Of a stretch of DNA of 17,965 nt, positions 7,670 through 14,033 are shown piece by piece. The notes beneath the pieces were generated by a model that searched no databases, was not told the origin of the DNA, and was given only the letters and a program-made list of their open reading frames with translations. Origin of the DNA: an uncultured Anaerococcus sp. (lineage in GTDB: Bacteria > Bacillota > Clostridia > Tissierellales > Peptoniphilaceae); the NCBI RefSeq assembly GCF_937934665.1, contig NZ_CALGYW010000019.1, positions 1-17,965 on the forward strand. Reading direction: 5' to 3'. Position 1 is the stretch's first letter. Every line of letters begins with the position of its first letter. The translations under genes and the position numbers were made by a program.

Positions 7670-7691
7670 ATACCGGTAAGCAATTTATGCC
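7650..7691. repeat. 11-bp inverted repeat bracketing the tRNA-Leu -10 box
   Basis: GGCATAAATTG (7650-7660) and CAATTTATGCC (7681-7691) are perfect inverted copies separated by 20 bp that contain the -10 box and the predicted start site. The right arm includes the first three bases of the tRNA. Whether it is an operator or a chance match is undecided. Confidence 0.5.
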
Positions 7692-7775
7692 GGTGTGTCG
7701 GAACTGGCAGACGAGATAGACTCAAAATCTGTTGTCCTCCGGGGTGTATGGGTTCGAGTCCCATCACCGGCACCA
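7689..7775 (+). tRNA. tRNA-Leu (anticodon CAA)
   Basis: The acceptor stem GCCGGTG (7689-7695) pairs with CACCGGC (7765-7771), followed by discriminator A and encoded CCA (7773-7775). The anticodon stem ATAGA/TCTGT encloses the loop CTCAAAA, giving CAA at 7723-7725, which reads UUG. The T arm is ATGGG-TTCGAGT-CCCAT. The long variable arm makes it a class II tRNA, as expected for leucine. It has its own promoter and terminator, so it is transcribed singly. Confidence 0.96.
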
Positions 7776-7780
7776 AATAA

Positions 7781-7812
7781 AAAAAGCGTTGGAAAATCCA
7801 GCGCTTTTTTTT
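7781..7812 (+). terminator. Intrinsic terminator of the tRNA-Leu gene
   Basis: GCGTTGGA (7786-7793) and TCCAGCGC (7797-7804) form an 8-bp stem with one G-T pair and a three-base loop, followed by eight T residues. A preceding A-run lets the T-run extend the stem. Confidence 0.9.
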
Positions 7813-7964
7813 ATGCTCATCTAAATGATTTATTGGTTTATAAAAGTTGAGATTAAGTAGATTGTTACTAGCAACTTACCTACATGGTAAATTTTAAAAA
7901 AATACATATCACTATTTGCTGTGCTTATATTAACTTTATAATATTCATATTTATATTATTCTCT
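7813..7964. other. AT-rich spacer with no recognised gene
   Basis: Between the tRNA terminator and the TTAA array I see only short weak dyads and no reading frame with a ribosome site. Nothing further can be supported. Confidence 0.6.
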
Positions 7965-8057
7965 TTAAAGTCTCGTTTAATACCCTGCTTAAAGCCTGGT
8001 TTAAGACCCCCTTAAAGGAGGATTTAATACATATTAAAGTATACTTTAATATCAGGG
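7965..8057. repeat. Array of four degenerate 22-24 bp repeats with eight phased TTAA cores
   Basis: Units begin with TTAAAG at 7965, 7989, 8012 and 8034, and each contains a second TTTAA half about 12 bp on. The eight TTAA cores start at 7965, 7977, 7989, 8001, 8012, 8024, 8034 and 8046, so steps are 10-12 bp, near one helical turn. The last unit is a perfect 22-bp palindrome (8031-8052, core TTAAAGTATACTTTAA). Neighbouring halves are complementary, so each unit is itself a near-palindrome. It lies directly upstream of the promoter of the small membrane peptide. Multiple adjacent binding sites for a DNA-binding protein are the simplest reading. It is too short and has no proper spacers for a CRISPR array. 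Confidence 0.7.
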
Positions 8058-8085
8058 AAATTAATTTTTATAAAAAATTCTAATA

Positions 8086-8094
8086 TGCTATAAT
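8086..8094 (+). promoter_or_regulatory. Extended -10 promoter of the toxin-like gene
   Basis: TGCTATAAT (8086-8094) is a complete extended -10 element, and the expected start is about 8100-8101. The -35 region (about 8066-8071) is only T-rich, as is common with extended -10 promoters. Confidence 0.65.
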
Positions 8095-8100
8095 AAATAT

Positions 8101-8238
8101 GTTATCACTACCTATACTCATAGCAGTTAGAAGGTGATTTGTATGAAAGAACTGATTTTCTTTTTAGTGTCCGTTGCAGTTGGCGTAACTACTCATTATG
8201 TCATCAAGTGGTTAGACGGATACATTAATAGTGATAAC
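8101..8238 (+). promoter_or_regulatory. 5'-3' end pairing elements of the toxin mRNA
   Basis: GTTATCACTA (8101-8110), at the predicted 5' end of the mRNA, is perfectly complementary to TAGTGATAAC (8229-8238), which covers the last codons of the peptide. End-to-end pairing of this kind keeps many type I toxin mRNAs untranslated until processed. A second short stem, CAGTT (8124-8128)/AACTG (8150-8154), would enclose the ribosome site and start codon. Confidence 0.55.
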
Positions 8239-8241
8239 TAA
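8143..8241 (+). CDS. 32-residue membrane peptide, candidate type I toxin (Fst/par-like)
   Basis: The peptide begins MKELIFFLVSVAVGV, has one hydrophobic helix (about residues 4-21), then K22, W23, L24, D25 and a polar tail ending NSDN. Its size, single helix and hydrophilic C-terminus match type I toxins such as Fst, and it starts MK-acidic-L as Fst does, though it lacks the conserved proline and similarity is weak. The ribosome site is AAGGTG (8131-8136). Context is the main evidence: own extended -10 promoter, leader able to mask the start site, end-to-end mRNA pairing, a two-way terminator, and a convergent antisense RNA that matches the start region. A harmless small membrane protein is the alternative. 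Toxicity is inferred. Confidence 0.75.
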   Translation: MKELIFFLVSVAVGVTTHYVIKWLDGYINSDN

Positions 8242-8247
8242 CCCAAA

Positions 8248-8311
8248 ATAAAAAAGACAAGTTGCCCCTCGTCTTTTTTGTGATTCGTATGAATCTGATT
8301 TCCTTTTACTC
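8248..8311 (-). ncRNA. Predicted antisense antitoxin RNA, about 65 nt
   Basis: The minus strand has a promoter at 8345-8318 that should start transcription at about 8311. The RNA would carry the complement of the toxin start region (8308-8280), then the shared terminator hairpin, ending at about 8248. This length and layout match RNA II of the enterococcal par locus, where the antitoxin pairs with the toxin message at repeats and at the terminator loop. The loop here is GC-rich (8261-8270), which would suit first contact between the RNAs. Transcription and exact ends are predicted, not observed. Confidence 0.7.
8250..8279. terminator. Two-way terminator shared by the toxin gene and antisense RNA
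   Basis: AAAAAAGAC (8250-8258) pairs with GTCTTTTTT (8271-8279) around a 12-base loop with GTTGCCCC. The A-run and T-run are symmetric, so the hairpin works as a terminator on both strands. Confidence 0.85.
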
Positions 8312-8317
8312 AATGTT

Positions 8318-8345
8318 ATTATACTAGCTGTCTTGTTTTATTCAA
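8318..8345 (-). promoter_or_regulatory. Promoter of the antisense RNA
   Basis: Read on the minus strand: TTGAAT (8345-8340), a 16-bp spacer, TATAAT (8323-8318). No gene on the minus strand follows, only the short antisense region and the two-way terminator, which points to an RNA product. Confidence 0.7.
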
Positions 8346-8413
8346 TATTTTTATGTTCTCTAACTTTTTGAAAGAAAAATCTAATCAAGTATCTTGTTAT
8401 TAAGGAGGTATTT

Positions 8414-8635
8414 ATGAAAAATACTGACAGGTGTCCAAAGTGTGGGTCAAGTGATATTATAAAAGTACCTAGCCATGCTGGAGCTTATGGGTCTGGCAAT
8501 AATATTATGGTTGGCATGACTATAAAGTCTCCAGTCCCTGTCGATAGGTATCTTTGTACGAAGTGTGGTTTTTCAGAAGAATGGGTAGATCTTGATAAAA
8601 TTGACAAGGTAGAAAAAAAGTACGGTGATAAATAA
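8414..8635 (+). CDS. Small zinc-ribbon protein of unknown function
   Basis: 73 residues. Two knuckles, CPKCGSSD (C7, C10) and CTKCGFSEEW (C48, C51), should together bind one zinc ion. The 37-residue link between them is rich in Gly and includes GAYGSGNNIMVGM. The C-terminus is charged (KIDKVEKKYGDK). There is a perfect ribosome site AAGGAGGT at 8402-8409. It has its own terminator (8650-8679) and so forms a separate unit between the toxin-like module and polA. I do not recognise a characterised family; nucleic-acid or protein binding is possible but unproven. Confidence 0.8.
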   Translation: MKNTDRCPKCGSSDIIKVPSHAGAYGSGNNIMVGMTIKSPVPVDRYLCTKCGFSEEWVDLDKIDKVEKKYGDK

Positions 8636-8649
8636 TAATAGTTTATTTT

Positions 8650-8679
8650 AGGAAGCATAGAAATATGTTTCCTTTTTTC
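8650..8679 (+). terminator. Intrinsic terminator after the zinc-ribbon gene
   Basis: AGGAAGCATA (8650-8659) pairs with TATGTTTCCT (8664-8673), with one G-T pair and a four-base loop, followed by a T-run. Confidence 0.85.
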
Positions 8680-8702
8680 TTTAAAAATTTCCCAATATAA
8701 GT

Positions 8703-8745
8703 TATACTATAAGGTAGGAATGAATGTTAAACTATTTTTATAGTT
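8703..8745 (+). promoter_or_regulatory. polA promoter candidate and leader hairpin
   Basis: TATACT (8703-8708) is a plausible -10 box, but the -35 region is weak. A small hairpin AACTAT (8730-8735)/ATAGTT (8740-8745) with a TTTT loop ends directly before the ribosome site AAGGAG (8746-8751). Confidence 0.35.
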
Positions 8746-8756
8746 AAGGAGATATA

Positions 8757-11390
8757 ATGAAAAAAACTGTAATGTTGATTGATGGATCGAGTTTGATCTA
8801 TAGGGCTTTTTTCGCCCTGCCAAATTTGTCCAACAATGACGGAGTTATGACAAATGGTGTTTATGGATTTTTGACCATGTACAAAAACGCCTTTGATAAA
8901 TATAAGCCTGAATATGTCCTTGTAGCCTTTGATAGGTCGTCAAAGACCTTTAGGAACGAGGAGTATGCGGACTATAAGGCCAATAGGGATAAGACCCCTA
9001 ATGAGCTTTCCTACCAATTCGGTATTTTAAAAGATGTCCTTGATTCTATGGGGGTTAGGTATACTGACCTTGATGGCTTTGAGGCTGATGATATAGTTGG
9101 TACTTACGCCAAAATGGCTAAAGAAGCTGGTGATAGAGCTGTTCTTATCACAGGGGATAGGGACTATCTCCAGCTTGTTGATGAAGATATCCTAGTCTAT
9201 CTTACAAAAAAAGGTGTGTCAGATACTGTAGAGTATACCGTTGAGAAAATTAAGGAAGAATATGGAGTTACTCCAAAGCAACTTATAGATGTAAAGGGGC
9301 TAATGGGAGATAAGTCGGATAATATTCCGGGAGTAGATGGAATTGGAGAAAAACGTGCCTTAACCTTTATCAAAAAGTATGGGTCAATCGAAAATCTTTA
9401 CGATAACCTTGATGAGATAACAGGTAAGAAAACCAAGGAAAATCTTGAAAATAGCGAGGCTACTGCCTACATGTCCAAAAAAATCGGTACTATCGTAACC
9501 CATGCTCCTGTTGAGTTTGAATATGACGAACTTGCCCTTGGAGAAGTAGACACAGAAGGTCTTAGGGAAAAGTTTTCTAAACTTAATTTCAATAAGTTTT
9601 TAGAAGAACTTGACGGCGGACCGGTTGAAACAGAAAGTAAGGAATTTTCCTATAAGACTAGCAATGATTTAAAAGGTTTAATAGAGTCTTCTAAAAAGAC
9701 TAAGGAAATTTTCTTTAAGTCTATATACGATGGGAATAATTATATCCATTCTGGTATTTATAAACTAGCAGCAAAGACAAAAGATTCTGATGTATATATA
9801 ATTGATCCTGATAAAATTGTAGATTTGAAAGAAGTTTTCGAAGATGATTCTATAAACAAGGTATCTTTTGATATTAAAGAAGAGATAGTTCTTTTAGAAA
9901 AGCTAGGAATAGATCTCAAATATCCTTATGATGATCTTATGCTCATGCATTATTTGATAGACCCATCTAGATCTTCCTATGATTTAAAATTATTAAGCCA
10001 GACTTATTTATCTTATGAGCTAGATAACGATGAAAGTCTAATAGGCAAGGGAGCAAAAACCAAAAAATACGCTGATATTAACCAAGAAGATTTAAATCTA
10101 CTGCTTGCAAGTAAGGTAAATGCTATAGAAGATTCCAAAGATAAGGTCTTTAAAAACCTAGCTGAATACGAGATGGTAGACCTTTATGAAAATATAGAGA
10201 AAAAACTTGCCAAGGTCCTAGCTTCTATGGAAACCTTAGGATTTGGTACTGATAGGGAAATTTTAGAAGAACTTAAGGCTGATATTGATAGTCAAATTGA
10301 AGAGATAACCCAGGAAATCTATGACCTGGCTGGTAGTGAATTTAATATAAACTCTACCAAGCAACTTGGAGAAGTTTTATTTAAAGACCTAGAACTTCCT
10401 GTTATAAAAAAGACAAAAACAGGTTTTTCAACAGATGCTAAAGTTCTTGATAAGCTAAGAGATAAGCACCCTATTATTGAAAAAATTGAAAGATACAGAG
10501 AAATCTATAAACTACGTTCCACCTATATAGAAGGCCTTGGAAATGCCATAGACGAAGACGGCAGGATTAGATCAACCTTTAGGCAAAATATCGCCTCAAC
10601 TGGTAGACTTTCAAGCCAAGAGCCGAACCTTCAAAACCTACCTATAAAAACTGATGAAGGAAGGGCCATTAGAAAGGCCTTTAAGGCAGGAGAAGGTAAA
10701 GTTTTAATAGATGCAGACTATTCACAGATAGAATTAAGAATTCTGGCTAGTCTTTCTGATGATAAAAATATGCAAAACGCCTTCAATAATGGCTTAGATA
10801 TCCATACGCAGACAGCTTCTGAGGTTTTCCACACCCCGCTTGACGAGGTAACAAAACTTCAAAGATCAGAGGCCAAGGCGGTAAACTTCGGTATAATCTA
10901 TGGTATAAGTGACTATGGTCTATCACAAAATTTAAATATTCCAAGAAAAAGAGCGAAAGAATATATCAATAAGTACAAAGAATCTTACCCACAAATAAAA
11001 GACTACATGGATACGGTAGTAAAACAGGCAAAAGAAAAAGGCTATGTAGAAACTTTATTTAAAAGACGTAGGTATGTTCCAGAGATATCTTCAAGGAATT
11101 TTAATGTCAGAAGCTTTGGTGAAAGGATAGCCTTAAATACACCTATCCAAGGCACAGCTGCTGATATAATAAAGATAGCGATGATAGATACTTATAACAA
11201 ACTTAGACAAGAGGGCTTGGATGCTGAGATTATCCTTCAGATTCACGATGAAATAATCATAGAATCAAGTGAGGAAGATAAGGAAAAAGCCCGAGACATC
11301 CTTAAGGAATGTATGGAAAATGCAGCAAAGCTTAAGGTAGATTTATTAGTTGATATAGGTTTTGGAGAAAGTATGTATGAGTCCAAATAA
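8757..11390 (+). CDS. polA: DNA polymerase I
   Basis: 877 residues, typical for Firmicutes. The enzyme fills gaps and removes RNA primers during replication and repair. The 5' nuclease domain (about 1-290) has MLIDGSSLIYRAFFALP, GFEADDIVGT (107-116), ITGDRDYLQLVD and LMGDKSDNIPGVDGIG. The middle domain (about 300-480) keeps the fold (VSFDIKEEIVLL, LMLMHYLIDP) but lacks the FDTET-type metal residues, so proofreading should be absent, as in Bacillus and Thermus enzymes. The polymerase domain has motif A DADYSQIELR (catalytic D654), motif B RSEAKAVNFGIIYG (R703, K707, F711, Y715) and motif C QIHDE (D831). It is first in a chain with coaE and a lytic transglycosylase. Start supported by AAGGAG at 8746-8751. 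Confidence 0.97.
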   Translation: MKKTVMLIDGSSLIYRAFFALPNLSNNDGVMTNGVYGFLTMYKNAFDKYKPEYVLVAFDRSSKTFRNEEYADYKANRDKTPNELSYQFGILKDVLDSMGVRYTDLDGFEADDIVGTYAKMAKEAGDRAVLITGDRDYLQLVDEDILVYLTKKGVSDTVEYTVEKIKEEYGVTPKQLIDVKGLMGDKSDNIPGVDGIGEKRALTFIKKYGSIENLYDNLDEITGKKTKENLENSEATAYMSKKIGTIVTHAPVEFEYDELALGEVDTEGLREKFSKLNFNKFLEELDGGPVETESKEFSYKTSNDLKGLIESSKKTKEIFFKSIYDGNNYIHSGIYKLAAKTKDSDVYIIDPDKIVDLKEVFEDDSINKVSFDIKEEIVLLEKLGIDLKYPYDDLMLMHYLIDPSRSSYDLKLLSQTYLSYELDNDESLIGKGAKTKKYADINQEDLNLLLASKVNAIEDSKDKVFKNLAEYEMVDLYENIEKKLAKVLASMETLGFGTDREILEELKADIDSQIEEITQEIYDLAGSEFNINSTKQLGEVLFKDLELPVIKKTKTGFSTDAKVLDKLRDKHPIIEKIERYREIYKLRSTYIEGLGNAIDEDGRIRSTFRQNIASTGRLSSQEPNLQNLPIKTDEGRAIRKAFKAGEGKVLIDADYSQIELRILASLSDDKNMQNAFNNGLDIHTQTASEVFHTPLDEVTKLQRSEAKAVNFGIIYGISDYGLSQNLNIPRKRAKEYINKYKESYPQIKDYMDTVVKQAKEKGYVETLFKRRRYVPEISSRNFNVRSFGERIALNTPIQGTAADIIKIAMIDTYNKLRQEGLDAEIILQIHDEIIIESSEEDKEKARDILKECMENAAKLKVDLLVDIGFGESMYESK

Positions 11391-11970
11391 AATAGTAATA
11401 ACAGGCACAATAGGTTCTGGAAAGTCAGCTGTAAGTGAGATTATAAAAAATCTTGGTTTTATGGTTATAAATGCTGATGAAGTAAACAGAGAGCTTTTGG
11501 AAGAAGGTGGGGAAAATTATAAGGCTATAAAGGCCGACCCCTTTTTCAGGAAGGCCTTTGATGGTAAAAAACTTGATAAAAAGAAGTTAGCAAGGATGAT
11601 TTTTCAGGCTCCTGACCTTATGAAAAGGCTAAATTCAATAACCCATCCCATAATTATAAGGGAAATTGAAGAAGAGATAAAAAGAGCAGATGAAAAAAAT
11701 ATCTTTATCGAAATTCCACTTTATTATCAAATGACAGAGAGATTTCCTGCAGACCTTGTTTTCTTTGTAGAAGCAGATAAAGAAATCCAAGCCCAAAGAC
11801 TAGCAACTAGGGATGGGGTTGGTGGATTCTATGCCGAATCTAAGATTAGAAACCAAGAAAATCTGATGGGTCCTAGGGATAAAAATGAGATTGTTATTAA
11901 AAACAATACAAGTCTAGAAGACCTAAAAATAGAAGTGGAAAATATATTAAGAGAGGAGTGTATTTTATGA
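11377..11970 (+). CDS. coaE: Dephospho-CoA kinase
   Basis: 197 residues, the usual size. It phosphorylates dephospho-CoA at the ribose 3'-hydroxyl, the last step of coenzyme A synthesis, in the cytoplasm. Seen are the P-loop GTIGSGKS (10-17), INADEV with D34, ITHPIIIREI in the CoA-binding part, IEIPLYYQ, and RLATRD (141-146) in the lid. A longer frame opens at a TTG at 11362, but that codon runs into GGAG (11364-11367), which is a well-placed ribosome site for the ATG at 11377, so I start there. It overlaps the end of polA by 14 bp, and its TGA overlaps the next start codon, so polA, coaE and the transglycosylase are probably one operon with coupled translation. Confidence 0.93.
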   Translation: MSPNKIVITGTIGSGKSAVSEIIKNLGFMVINADEVNRELLEEGGENYKAIKADPFFRKAFDGKKLDKKKLARMIFQAPDLMKRLNSITHPIIIREIEEEIKRADEKNIFIEIPLYYQMTERFPADLVFFVEADKEIQAQRLATRDGVGGFYAESKIRNQENLMGPRDKNEIVIKNNTSLEDLKIEVENILREECIL

Positions 11971-12623
11971 AAGTGATTAAATGGTTTGGAAAAATAATAG
12001 GCTTTATCCTCCTTGCCATCCTAATCTTATTTGTTGTTTGCTACGGATTAGTTGCCTACCAAACATCAAGGACTAGGATTAACTACCAAGATGAAATCTA
12101 TGAATATTCTGAAAAATATAACGTAGATCCCTTACTAACAGCATCTATTATCAAGGTAGAATCAGACTTTGATAAGGAAGCTAAAAGTAACCAAGGAGCT
12201 CAAGGGCTTATGCAGCTACTTGATGAGACTGCATCTCATGCAGCAGAATTAACTAATAAAGAATTTTATCCAGATAAGTTATCAGATGTTGAATATAACT
12301 TAGACTTAGGTATAGCCTATTATGATTATCTTTATAGGTACTATAATAATAGAGACCTTGCCCTTGCAGCCTACAATGGCGGAGTGGGCAATGTTGATAA
12401 ATGGATAAAAGAAGGAATTTTAGATCCAGTGGAACCTGATGTACTAAATATACCATTTGAAGAAACTAGGCAATATGTAACAAAAATCGATGCAAACTAC
12501 GATGTTTACAAGAAGTTTTATAAAAATGGCTTGCCTAGCGAAAAGAGGGTGGCTGATCTAAAACAGCTGGCCTTTGATAATTTTATGGTATTTATGGAAG
12601 ATATTTTAGAAAATTTTAAATAA
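11967..12623 (+). CDS. Membrane-anchored lytic transglycosylase (SLT domain)
   Basis: 218 residues. An N-terminal helix (about 9-31) anchors it with the enzyme outside. The goose-type/SLT domain has IIKVESDF with catalytic E65, GAQGLMQL (77-84), LALAAYNGGVGNVDKW (131-146) and ETRQYVTKI (166-174). Such enzymes cleave the MurNAc-GlcNAc bond of peptidoglycan with formation of an anhydro end, for wall remodelling. The ATG lies in an ATGA overlap with the coaE stop (11967-11970) and has GAGGAG at 11953-11958. A GTG three codons earlier overlaps that ribosome site and is less likely. A regulated boundary follows, since the rnf promoter starts just after its stop. Confidence 0.9.
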   Translation: MKVIKWFGKIIGFILLAILILFVVCYGLVAYQTSRTRINYQDEIYEYSEKYNVDPLLTASIIKVESDFDKEAKSNQGAQGLMQLLDETASHAAELTNKEFYPDKLSDVEYNLDLGIAYYDYLYRYYNNRDLALAAYNGGVGNVDKWIKEGILDPVEPDVLNIPFEETRQYVTKIDANYDVYKKFYKNGLPSEKRVADLKQLAFDNFMVFMEDILENFK

Positions 12624-12627
12624 ACCA

Positions 12628-12656
12628 TTGAGAAATTTCCCGATATAATTTATAAT
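12628..12656 (+). promoter_or_regulatory. Promoter of the rnf operon
   Basis: TTGAGA (12628-12633), 17-bp spacer, TATAAT (12651-12656). Transcription should start near 12663, giving a short leader before the rnfC start at 12697. Another TATAAT at 12644-12649 lacks a correctly spaced -35 box. Confidence 0.7.
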
Positions 12657-12671
12657 GGAAGTATCGGGAAA
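12636..12671. promoter_or_regulatory. 10-bp inverted repeat bracketing the rnf -10 box
   Basis: TTTCCCGATA (12636-12645) and TATCGGGAAA (12662-12671) are perfect inverted copies 16 bp apart. The left arm lies in the -35/-10 spacer and the right arm covers the predicted start site, an arrangement suited to a repressor. It does not match the Rex consensus. It could instead act as a weak terminator stem for the upstream operon, but no T-run follows directly. Confidence 0.55.
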
Positions 12672-12696
12672 GAAATTTTTAAAGAAGGAGATATTT

Positions 12697-14025
12697 ATGG
12701 CAGCTAATACTGTGACATTTGCCCATGGTGTTAAGATGGAAGAATATAAAGAGCTTTCAGAAAATAGCAGTCTACATACTGCATCTATTCCAAAGCTTGT
12801 AACCATTCCACTCACCCAGCATATAGGTGCACCAAGCAAGTGTAATGTTAAGAAAAATGACGAAGTTGCTGTAGGAGACCTTTTAGGTTCTGCAGTAGGT
12901 AACTTCTCAGCTAATATCCACTCCTCAGTAGCAGGAGTTGTAAAAGAGGTAATCGATATCCAAAGTGCCTCAGGTAAAAATACCAAGGCAGTTGTAATCG
13001 ATACAGAAGGTTTTGAACAAGAGGTAGAGTATACAGAGCTTGAAAATGTAAACTTAAGCCCAGAAGAAATTGTTGCTAAGGTAAAAGAAGCAGGAATTGT
13101 TGGTATGGGTGGTGCGGCTTTCCCAGCTCACATTAAATATTCACCAAATAAACCAATAGATACTGTAATAGTAAATGGGGCAGAGTGTGAACCATACATA
13201 ACTTGTGATGATTACATAATGAAAAATTATCCTTTACATATTATTAAAGGACTCATCCAAGTACTAAAGGCAGTAAATGCAAAAGACGGTGTAATCGCCA
13301 TAGAAAATAATAAGCCACAGGCCTTTAAAACTATGACAGAAGCCCTAGAAGAATTTACTAAAACAAATAAGTTTGACGGCACAATCAAGGTAGTAAGTCT
13401 TGAAACAAAATACCCACAAGGTGATGAAAAAAGACTTATAAATGCAATCTTAAAAAGAGAAGTGCCATCAGGTGGTCTTCCAATGGATGTAGGAGCAGTA
13501 GTATCTAACGTTTCGACAGTAAATGCTATTTACGAAGCCATATACATGGGAAAACCTCTTTATGAAAGAATTCTTACTGTTACAGGTAAGACTGTTAAAA
13601 ATCCACAAAACATGGTAGTAAGAATCGGTACAAGCTTTAACGACCTTATCGAAGAAGCTGGTGGAGCAGAAGAAATTGCCAAGGTTATAAACGGCGGACC
13701 AATGTGTGGTATTGCCCAACCTGACCTAAATAAACCAGTAGAAAAAGCTACAAACTGTATCTTAGTTTTTGATAGTGAAGATGCCTTCATAGAAGATCCA
13801 TCACCATGCATTAGATGTGGTAGGTGTGTAAGTGTATGTCCAGTATTCTTACTTCCAAACTACATCCATAAGCATGCCCTAGATGGTAGATTTGAAAAGG
13901 CAGATGAAGAAGGCGCTCTTGATTGTATAGAGTGTGGATCTTGCTCCTTTGTTTGTCCGGCTAGAAGGCCACTAGTTGAAGCTATCAAGTTTGCTAAGAG
14001 ACAAATAAGACAGGCAGGAAAATAG
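12697..14025 (+). CDS. rnfC: Rnf complex subunit RnfC
   Basis: 442 residues. RnfC is the peripheral subunit that reduces NAD+ with electrons passed from RnfB, using FMN and two [4Fe-4S] clusters. The N-terminal part (about 20-110) is the barrel-sandwich region. The nucleotide and flavin domain shows GIVGMGGAAFPAHIK (133-147), NGAECEPYITCDDY (160-173) and GGLPMDVGAVVSNVSTVNA. Two ferredoxin-type motifs are complete: C371, C374, C377, C381 and C410, C413, C416, C420. The chosen ATG has GAAGGAG at 12684-12690. An in-frame ATG 14 codons earlier overlaps the promoter -10 box and is rejected. First gene of the operon; the intergenic gap to rnfD is 8 bp. Confidence 0.95.
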   Translation: MAANTVTFAHGVKMEEYKELSENSSLHTASIPKLVTIPLTQHIGAPSKCNVKKNDEVAVGDLLGSAVGNFSANIHSSVAGVVKEVIDIQSASGKNTKAVVIDTEGFEQEVEYTELENVNLSPEEIVAKVKEAGIVGMGGAAFPAHIKYSPNKPIDTVIVNGAECEPYITCDDYIMKNYPLHIIKGLIQVLKAVNAKDGVIAIENNKPQAFKTMTEALEEFTKTNKFDGTIKVVSLETKYPQGDEKRLINAILKREVPSGGLPMDVGAVVSNVSTVNAIYEAIYMGKPLYERILTVTGKTVKNPQNMVVRIGTSFNDLIEEAGGAEEIAKVINGGPMCGIAQPDLNKPVEKATNCILVFDSEDAFIEDPSPCIRCGRCVSVCPVFLLPNYIHKHALDGRFEKADEEGALDCIECGSCSFVCPARRPLVEAIKFAKRQIRQAGK

Positions 14026-14033
14026 GGGGAAAT

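Larger units (their letters stand above)
8134..8308 (+). repeat. Direct repeat linking the toxin start region and the antisense RNA
   Basis: GTGATTTGTATGAA (8134-8147), which contains the start codon and part of the ribosome site, recurs as GTGATTCGTATGAA at 8280-8293 with one change. CTGATTTTCTTTTTA (8152-8166) recurs as CTGATTTCCTTTTA (8295-8308) with one change and one missing T. Because the second copy is transcribed in antisense, the minus-strand RNA would be complementary to the toxin start region, and both T-to-C differences become G-U pairs. Confidence 0.85.

Noticed and set aside
7689..7775. tRNA 3' end as a phage-type attachment site
   Set aside because: I could not find a second copy of the tRNA 3' end downstream and there is no integrase gene in the window.
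7965..8057. CRISPR array
   Set aside because: Units are short, degenerate and contiguous with no unique spacers, and no cas gene is in the window.
11362..11376. TTG start for coaE five codons earlier
   Set aside because: The TTG runs directly into the GGAG that is well spaced for the ATG at 11377; the added residues precede the P-loop strand without need.
12636..12671. Terminator of the polA-coaE-transglycosylase operon
   Set aside because: The stem is possible, but the T-run begins five bases after the stem and the arms bracket a better-supported promoter.
12655..12696. Earlier in-frame ATG for rnfC
   Set aside because: It overlaps the promoter -10 box and the predicted start site of transcription, so it would not be in the message; the ATG at 12697 has GAAGGAG.
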